This document shows positions 8,961-16,600 of a DNA stretch of 50,681 nt, piece after piece; within the stretch, counting starts at the first letter, position 1; each line of letters begins with the position of its first letter. The notes beneath the pieces were generated by a model. It made no database searches. It saw only the letters and a list, made by a program, of their open reading frames with translations, and was not told the origin of the DNA. The position numbers and the translations under genes are program-made. Source of the stretch: Thiobacillus sp. (GTDB taxonomy: Bacteria > Pseudomonadota > Gammaproteobacteria > Burkholderiales > Thiobacillaceae); the NCBI GenBank assembly GCA_024709165.1, contig JANJXF010000084.1, positions 1 to 50,681 of the forward strand, in the 5' to 3' direction.

Positions 8961-9062
8961 TTCACGCCGCCAGCGCCGTCTTTTGCCAAACAGATTTCAG
9001 CGGCGCAGATCTTCAAGATCAAGGCACAAGTCGCCAAGCCGGCGATTCACCAGCCCAAGTCG
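8961..9062 (-). repeat. Second diverged copy of the ~100-bp segment
   Basis: Partner of 7543-7652 in the same orientation. Here it forms the 3' end of the reading frame joined to the broken integrase (8997-9454). The similarity is imperfect, which suggests that an old duplication has drifted. Confidence 0.45.
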
Positions 9063-9454
9063 CTGAGCCATCCCTGCCAGCGAAGCATTTGCATAGGCAT
9101 CGTGTTCCGCCTTCAATCGCTCAAAGGTTCGCCAGTGCATCCCTTTGGGCTTTCCTCCCCCGCCGTTCAATATGCCCGGCTCCCATCCAAGCCGCCGCCG
9201 GATCGTGTCGGCGCGCCGCGCCGCCCGGTCATCATCAGTTTCCCGCTGGCACTCATAGCCCGCGCATCCTTCAGGCCGACATCCGGGTATGTGCCAAGGG
9301 ACAGCAGCTTCTCCTTGCCGCCGAAGCGATACTTCAGGCGCCACCACTTACCCCCGGCGGGAGTGACCAGCAGGAAAAGCCCCTTCTCGTCGGCCAGCTT
9401 ATAGGGCTTGTCTGTAGGCTTGGCTGTGCGGATCGCAGTGTCGGACAGTGGCAT
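8997..9454 (-). pseudogene. Broken P4-type integrase with an unrelated tail
   Basis: From ATG at 9454 the protein begins MPLSDTAIRTAKPTDKPYKL and continues through FLLVTPAGGKWWRLKYRF to LGTYPDVGLKDARA. This is the arm-binding N-terminal domain (DUF4102) of P4-like tyrosine integrases. After about 67 residues the match ends. The frame then runs into a non-integrase stretch that stops at 9167, while another frame (ending 8997) carries KPKGMHWRTFERLKAEHD and AGMAQRLGLVNRRLG, a tail I cannot assign. The catalytic domain is missing, so it cannot recombine. It starts 183 bases from the right att copy and points away from it, as expected for the integrase of the older island. Confidence 0.75.
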
Positions 9455-9474
9455 GGTAGTGTTCCCCTTGGATT

Positions 9475-9534
9475 GGGGGTAACCGTTTTTTGCGTTTCTC
9501 AGTTACCCCCTTACTTACCCCCATTTGGGGGTAG
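9475..9534. repeat. Cluster of GGGGGTA/TACCCCC motifs, right end of the older island
   Basis: Four copies in both orientations: GGGGGTAACC (9475-9484), AGTTACCCCC (9501-9510), CTTACCCCC (9514-9522) and GGGGGTAG (9527-9534). They lie between the integrase remnant and the att copy and match the pair at 7443-7464. Candidate integrase arm sites. Confidence 0.5.
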
Positions 9535-9581
9535 CTTCTAGTGAACGATACTAGACCACACTGGACGAAAAGACAAAGAAA

Positions 9582-9603
9582 AAGCCCGCATTTACGCGGG
9601 CTT
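9582..9603. terminator. Hairpin just left of the att copy
   Basis: Perfect 8-bp stem AAGCCCGC / GCGGGCTT with a 6-base loop (9590-9595). An A run precedes it, so on the minus strand the stem is followed by T residues. That fits a terminator for minus-strand transcripts. Confidence 0.5.
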
Positions 9604-9636
9604 GTGGGCTTTCTTGGAGTTTCCTGGATGTACTAA

Positions 9637-9684
9637 TGGCGCCCCGAAGACGAATCGAACGTCCGACCTACCCCTTAGGAGGGG
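9637..9684. repeat. attL: 48-bp copy of the tRNA-Arg 3' part
   Basis: Identical over 48 bases to 42671-42718. It covers the tRNA from the anticodon loop to CCA (on the minus strand). The 5' half of the tRNA is absent here, so this copy is not a functional gene. Confidence 0.92.
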
Positions 9685-9713
9685 CTAATAAATCTTGGCT
9701 CTATGCCCTGTGT

Positions 9714-9747
9714 TTGCTTGATGTTGTGTCAAATTGCATAATATGCA
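9714..9747 (+). promoter_or_regulatory. Integrase promoter with overlapping palindrome
   Basis: TTGCTT (9714-9719), 17 bases, then CATAAT (9737-9742). The -10 box lies within the palindrome TGCATA-A-TATGCA (9735-9747). A protein bound there would block the promoter, so this is a possible operator for integrase control. Confidence 0.5.
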
Positions 9748-9753
9748 GCACAA

Positions 9754-9768
9754 TTCCAGCACAGTGAA
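9754..9768 (+). repeat. Terminal 15-bp direct repeat, left copy
   Basis: TTCCAGCACAGTGAA, identical to 42579-42593 at the other end of the island. It lies between attL and the integrase start codon. Possible integrase arm site. Confidence 0.55.
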
Positions 9769-9773
9769 GACAA

Positions 9774-10793
9774 ATGGGCTCAGTTACCAAGGTCGATAAA
9801 AAAGACCCTAAATCGCGCTGGCGCGCGTCGGTTCGCAAAGAAGGATACCCACCAGCCTTCGGGCGATTTGACACCAAAGCCGAAGCGTTGGCGTGGGTGG
9901 CTGTCACGGAAAGCGAAATGGTGCGTGGCGTGTACGTTAGCACCAAGGCGGCCGAAGCCGCAACGGTCGCGGTGCTGCTCCAAAAATACCGCGACGATGA
10001 GCTTCCGGCACTGCGCGGAAAGGGTTGGGGGCCGGCGCTGAACGCATTGGAGGATGGGCTGGGCAAGTATTCACTGGCAGCCTTATCGAGCAAGGCCATT
10101 GCTAACTACAAGATCAAGAGACTTAAACACGTCGGCAATGAGACGGTGCGAAAAGAGCTTAATCTCCTGGAGCGCATCATAGATTTGGCGGGCAATGAGT
10201 GGGGCATTAAAGTGCCGGCCAATCCTTGCCGTGAGGTCAAGCGCCCGAAAACTGGCGATCCCCGTACACGCCGCCTTGAGGGCGGCGAAATGGAGAGATT
10301 GCTAAAAGCGTGCGAGCCTCGCGTCGGCTGGCTGGCTCGCTTCGCCGTCGAGACCGCCGCGCGCCTGGGTGAACTGCTGGCGGTGGAGTGGAAGGATATC
10401 GATACGAAAAAGCGGGTGATGATCGTGCGCGGGATTGAAAAGCGCGGCACAAAGAACGGCGACGCGTCGCGCGAAGTCCCCCTTACCAGCGCGGCCGTCG
10501 CTGTGCTGAGTGAACTGAAAACCGACGCAAAGCCGGCCCACAAACTGCCCGACGCACGAGTCTTTCATTGGTGGAAAGCCTCTGACGGATTCACCAAAAC
10601 ATGGCGCCGCGCATGTGTTGAAGCAAAAATTGATGATCTACGTTTTCATGATCTCCGACACGAAGGCACATCGCGTCTGGCCGAACACCTTCCATTGCTG
10701 GAACTGGCCAAGGCTACCGGGCACAAAGACCCAAAAATGATCATGAGGTATTACCATCCTCGTGCTGAAGATTCGGCAAAGAAATTGCCTTGA
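9774..10793 (+). CDS. Tyrosine recombinase/integrase of the 33-kb island
   Basis: A 339-residue phage-type integrase. The N-terminal segment (residues 1-60) is a compact arm-binding-like domain (KSRWRASVRKEGYPPAFGRF). Residues 65-150 form a core-binding SAM-like domain, and residues 170-335 the catalytic domain. Catalytic residues can be placed: R197 in ETAARLGELL, H292 and R295 in FHDLRHEG, H317 in ATGHKD, and the tyrosine at 326 or 327 in RYYHP. The full set is present, so it is probably active. It sits immediately inside attL and should insert and excise the island at tRNA-Arg(CCT). No excisionase is recognised. A hairpin after its stop separates it from the convergent genes. Confidence 0.93.
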   Translation: MGSVTKVDKKDPKSRWRASVRKEGYPPAFGRFDTKAEALAWVAVTESEMVRGVYVSTKAAEAATVAVLLQKYRDDELPALRGKGWGPALNALEDGLGKYSLAALSSKAIANYKIKRLKHVGNETVRKELNLLERIIDLAGNEWGIKVPANPCREVKRPKTGDPRTRRLEGGEMERLLKACEPRVGWLARFAVETAARLGELLAVEWKDIDTKKRVMIVRGIEKRGTKNGDASREVPLTSAAVAVLSELKTDAKPAHKLPDARVFHWWKASDGFTKTWRRACVEAKIDDLRFHDLRHEGTSRLAEHLPLLELAKATGHKDPKMIMRYYHPRAEDSAKKLP

Positions 10794-10805
10794 GGGAATG
10801 CACGC

Positions 10806-10825
10806 GCCTGTCTCGCGGGACAGGC
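10806..10825. terminator. Hairpin between convergent genes
   Basis: Perfect 7-bp stem GCCTGTC / GACAGGC with loop TCGCGG, lying between the integrase stop codon and the stop codon of the convergent small gene. Likely a two-way transcription barrier, although no long T run follows. Confidence 0.5.
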
Positions 10826-10826
10826 A

Positions 10827-11045
10827 TTAGACCTGCTCCTGCCTTTCATACTCCCGCACCCACGAAACCAGATTGCGCAGCCGGTTGCGTTCAGCAACTT
10901 CGAGCCCGGCTATGTTGCGAGCGACAGCTTGTGGGTAGGTCTCCCCCGCTCGTTTATCGATCTTCACGCGGCCGCCAGGCCAGCTTCTCGACTGCAGCAG
11001 CCGCCCTGCCGCGATCAGCGCGGCTACCTGGCTGTCCGCCGTCAT
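10827..11045 (-). CDS. Small hypothetical protein, third gene of the kfrA operon
   Basis: A 72-residue protein beginning MTADSQVAALIAAGRLLQSR and ending VSWVREYERQEQV, mostly helical and charged. ATG at 11045 overlaps the stop of the upstream gene in TGATG, which supports translational coupling and decides the start (a TTG three bases earlier is less likely). No family is recognised. Its place at the end of the kfrA-like operon suggests a plasmid maintenance role. Confidence 0.65.
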   Translation of the reverse strand: MTADSQVAALIAAGRLLQSRSWPGGRVKIDKRAGETYPQAVARNIAGLEVAERNRLRNLVSWVREYERQEQV

Positions 11046-11449
11046 CAATGCAGTTCGACGGATTGGTGGATCGGCACGATCTCGGCATTTATGTCGACGC
11101 CATCCGGTGGGTCGGCATTCACGGTGAACGCCAATCGATCTGTTGGCACTCGCGCAACACCTCGCTGCGCAAAAATTCCCGCGAGATCCAGCGCTGAAGC
11201 CAGTTCCTCGCGCGCATTCTGGGAGAAGTCTTTTTCGTGTGTCATGACTTCGACAGCAAAGACCAGCCGCCGCATTACTTGCCGCAGGATCAGCTCGCGC
11301 GCATCAGCCGATCCAAAAACCATGGCCCCGGTCAGATACTCTACGTTGAGGCAATGAAGCGGATCCTGCTGGATTTCATTTACGAGTTGCCGGATTCCGA
11401 TCAGCGGATTTTCATTGGGTCCATTTTCCTTTTTCATAGCCCTGCCCAT
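11045..11449 (-). CDS. Hypothetical protein, second gene of the kfrA operon
   Basis: A 134-residue protein, MGRAMKKENGPNENPLIGIR and onwards, with a central helical region (LTGAMVFGSADARELILRQV) and no recognised domain. Its start overlaps the stop codon of the kfrA-like gene in TGATG, and its own stop overlaps the next start in the same way. An internal ATG four codons in is an alternative start. It is part of a plasmid-type operon with the DNA-binding coiled-coil gene. Function unknown. Confidence 0.65.
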   Translation of the reverse strand: MGRAMKKENGPNENPLIGIRQLVNEIQQDPLHCLNVEYLTGAMVFGSADARELILRQVMRRLVFAVEVMTHEKDFSQNAREELASALDLAGIFAQRGVARVPTDRLAFTVNADPPDGVDINAEIVPIHQSVELH

Positions 11450-12381
11450 CAGTTAGATTTCTTTCCACCATCGCGCTGCGCCAGAACGCGTGTCAGCCCA
11501 GCGATCTGGGTGTGAAGCGCTTCCAGCTGCCCCCGCAGCTGGGCGGCGTCTTCGCGGGCGGCAGCGTTTTCCTTGCGGGCCGAATCGCGCTCAGATTCAC
11601 TCTTCGTGAGCCGCTCCGCAACACGATGCACCTCCTGCGCAGCCACTTTGCGCGCCTCCTGATGTGACTGCTCGGCCGCTTCAGCCCTAGCTTTGACGGC
11701 GGCCAGCTCCGCGCGGGCCTGCTCGCGCTCAGCCTGGGCCTGAGCGACAAGTTTCTTTTGATCTTCCATCGCGCCTCGGGCGCGCTCGCGTTCTGCCTCG
11801 GCGGCCTGATTCATACGATCGACCTCCGCGGCGTGTTCCTCGATGGCCACCTTCGCCGACTGCTCGGCGTGCGCCAGGCGTTCGCGCAGCTGGGCGAGAT
11901 CAATCGCCTGCGCCTGGCATGTGGACTGCGAACCGTCGAGACGCTCCTGGAGTACGTCAGCGCTTTTTGCGGCATCCTCCAGCTTGCCTTCAAGGTCTTC
12001 CACCGTCTGGGCTGCATCAAGCAGCTCGCGCTCGACCTGCTCGCGCTGGGAAGCGGCCTCAGCTAGAACAGAAGTCACGCGGCGCTCCGCTGCGGCGATC
12101 GCGTCAGCGTTGAGCGCAGCGGCAAGCGCAGCGAGTCGTTCCGCTAGCTCGCGGCCGTGCGTTGCGACACGCTCGGCGATTTCAGGGGGAAGTTCCGGCG
12201 CAGGAGCCGCAGGCGCCGCGCCGTCGTTGATGACGTGCTCATCCCAAATTTGCTTTAGGCGCGCGGGGTTTCCACCGCCGATTTTCTGCCGCAAGGCAAA
12301 GCCGGTGATGTTGCGGCCGGCGGCGCGCAGCACCGCACCTGCATCAATAATTTGATCCTTCGTCACGTCTGCCGGTCTCAT
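11449..12381 (-). CDS. kfrA: KfrA-like plasmid DNA-binding coiled-coil protein
   Basis: A 310-residue protein. The N-terminal ~60 residues (MRPADVTKDQIIDAGAVLRA, then ITGFALRQKIGGGNPARLKQ) match the KfrA DNA-binding domain. Residues 75-300 form a long Ala/Glu/Arg-rich coiled coil, and the tail is RDGGKKSN. KfrA of IncP-type plasmids binds its own promoter and helps segregation. I prefer ATG at 12381 because GGAG lies six bases before it; an ATG at 12393 (adding MEKR) has no ribosome site. It heads an operon with two small overlapping genes. A/C-rich repeats sit upstream on the coding side and could be its target. Confidence 0.85.
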   Translation of the reverse strand: MRPADVTKDQIIDAGAVLRAAGRNITGFALRQKIGGGNPARLKQIWDEHVINDGAAPAAPAPELPPEIAERVATHGRELAERLAALAAALNADAIAAAERRVTSVLAEAASQREQVERELLDAAQTVEDLEGKLEDAAKSADVLQERLDGSQSTCQAQAIDLAQLRERLAHAEQSAKVAIEEHAAEVDRMNQAAEAERERARGAMEDQKKLVAQAQAEREQARAELAAVKARAEAAEQSHQEARKVAAQEVHRVAERLTKSESERDSARKENAAAREDAAQLRGQLEALHTQIAGLTRVLAQRDGGKKSN

Positions 12382-12393
12382 CCTCTTCTCCAT

Positions 12394-12593
12394 TGAACAA
12401 ACAAAACAAATAAATGAACAAAATCGATTCTGTGGGTTGTGTCTGTCGGATCCGATTTAACGATCAGCCGCGATCACCCACCCCGCCGGGATGGCGGAGT
12501 GGACCCGACCCCACAGGTGAGGGGTGAACGAAAGCGATTGGTTGTCTCCCTGAACAAACAAACAAACGAATAAATAAACAAACGAACTAACAA
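12394..12593 (-). repeat. Two A/C-rich tetranucleotide tracts flanking a palindromic spacer
   Basis: Tracts rich in AAAC and AAAT units lie at 12394-12424 and 12551-12593, both read from the plus strand as runs of ACAAACAAAC-like sequence. Between them are short GC palindromes (around 12478-12530). They lie directly upstream of the kfrA-like gene. Possible KfrA operator or partition site. No gene is seen in 12394-12663. Confidence 0.45.
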
Positions 12594-12663
12594 TCGCGGT
12601 TCAAGTTTGATCGGCAGCTAGCCGGATGCCGGTTTTTGCTGTTTTCTGTCCATCCCGACGCCT

Positions 12664-13071
12664 TCAATCTTCGCCAGGAAGCAAGATGGTGATGACCGGA
12701 TCGCCGTCGTCTCCCGGCCCAATGCGCAAGACCAATTTCACCAAGCGTGGCCGCACGCCGCGCCCGCCACGGGGTACGCGATAGAGCTGAAAAACAAGCC
12801 TTTGTGCGCCGGCACCACGGCGTGCAGCGTTCATCGCCATCCACAGCACGTCCCACAATCTCCCAGCCTCGTCTTGGTAGGTCTGGCGGCGGTTGTCCGC
12901 TTCACCCCACTCCACGCAATCGGCCCACACCGCGCGGGTGACATCTACCGGGATGCGGAATCCGACTTCCCTTGCCACCTCGTCGACGCAAATCAGCTGA
13001 CCGTCCTCGATGGCCTGCTTGCGGGTGTAGCTGTAAATCACTTCACCAAAAATCTCGTTCATCGTGTTCAT
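12664..13071 (-). CDS. DUF6573-like hypothetical protein
   Basis: A 135-residue protein starting MNTMNEIFGEVIYSYTRKQA followed by IEDGQLICVDEVAREVGFRI. This opening is typical of the DUF6573 family, found mostly on plasmids and integrative elements. The C-terminal half is beta-rich (RLVFQLYRVPRGG, LVKLVLRIGPGDDGDPVITI). A strong GAGGAGGT ribosome site lies just before ATG at 13071. It probably belongs to the plasmid backbone. The family has no known function. Confidence 0.75.
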   Translation of the reverse strand: MNTMNEIFGEVIYSYTRKQAIEDGQLICVDEVAREVGFRIPVDVTRAVWADCVEWGEADNRRQTYQDEAGRLWDVLWMAMNAARRGAGAQRLVFQLYRVPRGGRGVRPRLVKLVLRIGPGDDGDPVITILLPGED

Positions 13072-13202
13072 GTGGACCTCCTCAGGTTGATGGTTGCTTG
13101 CGGGTATCTCGCGAACTGGGTTTCAAAACTGCCGGATTCGAAGATTCTGGAGCCCCGGCTTTTCTGCTCCGGCGCTGGCTGGTGTCCTGCTTGCCTGCGC
13201 TG

Positions 13203-13421
13203 CCGTCTTTCGTGAGTTCCTTCGCCCTTGCGACGGGTTTAGGCGGGGGGATGAGGGATGCAAGGGGACGTGGAATAAATGTCGCCGCCCGCGCGCGCAG
13301 CGCGCCTTGGCGGGCGTCGGCGTTTTATGCCGCGAAAGCCCCTTGCAAGGCGCATAGCGCCGTTCCCTCAGCAGACCGGCTATGGTCGCGAACTAAGGGC
13401 GAAGGAACTCACGAAAGACGG
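13203..13421. repeat. 219-bp nested palindrome with perfect 27-bp arms
   Basis: 13203-13229 is the exact reverse complement of 13395-13421. Inside are further matching arms: TGAGGGA with TCCCTCA, TGCAAGGGG with CCCCTTGCA, and a GC-rich central hairpin. No convincing gene lies in 13072-13692. The structure could be an origin of transfer, a single-strand origin, a MITE-like insertion or a structured RNA. I cannot decide between these. Confidence 0.7.
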
Positions 13422-13582
13422 TGTGGATTGCGCGTGGGTACCGGCTGCGACGATGCGTGGTTGAAGGTTTTCAGGCCAGCGCGATGCCGCAGGCATGGCG
13501 CTGACAACCGCTGTTGCCGCCGGAACGGCGGAGCGGAGCCGACGCCGCAGGCGTGGGCGGAGCGGAAGAGTCAGAAATGCGC

Positions 13583-13601
13583 GGGGGGCGCAAAGCCCCC
13601 C
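13583..13601 (-). terminator. GC-rich hairpin downstream of the defence operon
   Basis: Perfect 7-bp stem GGGGGGC / GCCCCCC around loop GCAAA, 92 bases beyond the stop codon of the last operon gene. The T run is poor, so termination here is only plausible. Confidence 0.4.
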
Positions 13602-13692
13602 TCACTTACGGAAAAAAGACGCAGCCCGGCCCGGGTAAGCTTAGCCCGCGAACTGCGGGCACCTCAGCCGGGGTGACCTACCGAATATCGAT

Positions 13693-16600
13693 TCATTCTT
13701 GAAGGTACTCAATCTCAGGCAACGCAAGCTCCCATTCTGGACACCGTACCTGCTCGCCATCCTTGGCATGCCGCACCAACACGGACGCGACTCGGACACC
13801 GAGAATCTGCCCGGCGGGCGGCTTAAAGCTCTTTGCCATTCGGGTAACCGTCACCCCATTTGCATCAGCAAGCTCCCATCCTGGCTGTCCATCATTCCGT
13901 GGCTTCAAGGCCAGCGCGTCGCCATAATCCAGTTTCGAAATGGCATTGTGGATAGGAGCATCAGGTGCAAATTTGCCAGGCCAGGAAAGATAAACCTGCC
14001 CCGGATCAGCGACCCAGGTCCGACGCGCAAGACTTGGATTCAAGGTTGCCCCAGCCACGGGAGTCGTCAAACAAAGGTCGGAGCAATCCTGAATAAAGGC
14101 ATGTGGATTCTTCTGTCGCGAACAGAGCGTAAGCGTCTGTCTCGCGCGCGTCATAGCCACGTAGAACAGGCGGCGTTCTTCGTCGTCATTCTTTGACCAG
14201 CCACCCCCATCCAGAATCAACGCATGATCAAATTCCAGTCCCTTTGCGCGGTGCGCTGTCAGCAGCAGCATGGGGCCATTCGGCATGTCCCCCAAGGCGC
14301 TTTTTCCACCAGCACCGAACTCATAAAACTGTTCGATCAAATCCAAGACGACACGCTCCGAACCAGGCGCTGTGGACTCACACTCACGGATAAATTGGGC
14401 CAGCATTGCACGCTGTGGATGCTCAATCAGGTCATCAATACCTTGTCCAAAACGCCGACGGAACCACTTGGAAAGCGTCGTGCTTCGTAAGAGCATGCGG
14501 CGACGGAGGCCAGCCCCCCTCCGCCGCCCCTCGAGCAGCGCAAGCAAGAAATTGCCTTCACGGGTGCTATGGAGATCCGGGACATGATTGTCACGCAATA
14601 GCCGAACCGGAATACCTCTGAGCCGGCACGCGGCCGCCATCGCCTCCAAATGGCCCCATTGCCGCGCAATCACGGCGAAGCGCCCCCAGTATTTATCCTT
14701 CCCATTCTCCTGAAGGCCATTCAGCCTCTGCATCTCGGACAAAGCCGACTCAACCTCGCCAAAGTACGCCTCGGGGACTTCCAGAATATGGACTCGCCCC
14801 TCTGTGACTGGATCCACGTGGGAGAAATCACCTCCCGCTGGCAATTCGCGACGGGCATGATTAATCCGAATCTCTTGATCGGATTTCATGCGGTCTCGTG
14901 CCCGCACGATCACGCGGTTAGCGCAGTCAATGATGTTCTTGGTCGACCGATAGTTTTCTACCAAGTGGTAGCGCTTGGCTTGATAGTCAGTTTCGAATTG
15001 CTGAATGAAGCGGACATTGGAGCCGCCAAATGCGTAGATATTCTGATCATCGTCACCGACCACCATCAGCGAAAGCTTGTCTTCGTCGCTATTCAACGTC
15101 CGGCCAGCCAGCGCACTGATCAAATCGTAGTGGTCAGCATTGATGTCTTGATACTCGTCCACCAAGAGGTGTCGCAAACCGGCAAGAATCCGGTCTCGAT
15201 GGACCGAGGGCCCCACATCATCCCCCTGCTCGGCTTTGCGTAATTGCGCGGTTGCAGTCTTGATCACCGCATTGAAGTCGATATTCTCACCCCGCTCGAT
15301 GGCCACCGCGTAACTCGTTCCGGTGAGCCGCATCGCCAGACCATGCAGCGTCTGAACGCTCACGCCTGCCGCATCGGGGCCAACCAATGCCCACAGCCTG
15401 CGGTAGACCTCAATCGCGGCAGACCGGTTATACGTCAAGACCATGATCTGCTCGGGCAGTACCATGCATTCGCGGAGTAGCCAGGCCACACGATGCACAA
15501 CAACACGTGTTTTTCCGGAACCGGGGCCGGCCAGCACCAGGCTACTGCCTTCCAGCGGTGCCGCCACGATGGCTTGCTGCTCTGGATTCTGCAGATCGGT
15601 CAAAATCCGACGGTGCGCAGCCTCGGTTGTCGCCATCTCCAGAACGTCCTTGCGCCCGGCGAAATACGTCTTCACAAAATCATTCCGGTCCATGCTGAAG
15701 TAAGCGACGATAAACGCCATCGCCGCCTGAACTTTTCGCAAGGAGAGACGTGCATACTCCGCCATGACATGGACCTGGATAATCTTGTCCTTGTAATGCA
15801 GCGCCAACTGATCGTAATCAGATTTCTTAAACTGTCGGCGTCGGGCCTCGGTGTTAAGCTCGATCGTCATGGCTGCCCGGAAAACGGCCTTACCACGGGC
15901 AAGGTGCAAGACCTCGTTGGTATCGAGGTACTTCAGTGATGCTCCGAGCGCCACACTCCAGTCCTTAACGTCAAGATTCTGGATGGTAGTGTCTGATTGC
16001 AGGGCAGCTTCTAGATCGCCCTGCTTGCACGTGACAAGCAGATTGTTTCCCTGACGGTGTCCGATGAAGAAACTCACCAAAGCTTGCGCCAGCTGCATTC
16101 GACGTTGTCGAATGACATCGATTTCCTGCCAACTTCGCAGCAGCTTGATATAGCGACTGTCTTGCCCGGCTGGGCGGAGGGCAAAAAATCCACGTTTCCC
16201 CGCGCCGTCACCGAATGGCTCGGCAAACGATTTGAGTAGGCGAGTGAGTTTCTCGGGGTCGAACTCGACTTTGGCCTCTCGTCGAAGGGTGTCACAAAGC
16301 CGCCGGATATTCAGGATCTGCCAGTCTTCCTGGTCCGCATCCGGCGCAGCTTCGCGAAGGTTGGCCACCAGTGCATTTTCTAAATTCCGAAGTGCCACAA
16401 TCCTGGTCGCCGTGTCGGGATCTCGGTAAAGCGTTACCCCGATCTCCATGTCATTGGACAACAGCTTTAGCCGATCAAGGTCGCGCAGCATAGCCTGGAC
16501 GACGCGGGAATCCTGACCTGTGGCGAGCATCAACTCATCGGTGCTAACCGCTTGGTCATCCTCAGCCTGCATCAGGATCGTGAGAATCTCCAGATACGGC

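Larger units (their letters stand above)
7376..9660. mobile_element. Older, decayed tRNA-Arg island
   Basis: A 2.3-kb segment bounded on the left by a 17-bp copy of the tRNA-Arg att core (7376-7392) and on the right by the longer att copy at 9637-9684. It holds an HD-hydrolase gene, a partner gene and a broken P4-type integrase whose start codon faces the right att copy. This is the arrangement expected when an integrase sits just downstream of a tRNA 3' end. Repeated AGTTACCCCC motifs lie inside both ends. I infer that this element integrated first and that the 33-kb island later entered at the same tRNA. Confidence 0.6.

Noticed and set aside
9637-9684. A second tRNA-Arg gene at attL
   Set aside because: Only the 3' part is present. 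The D arm and 5' acceptor strand are missing, so it cannot fold as a tRNA.
13094-13676. Several plus-strand open frames near the palindrome
   Set aside because: They overlap the 27-bp arms and the GC hairpins, lack ribosome sites and show no fold.
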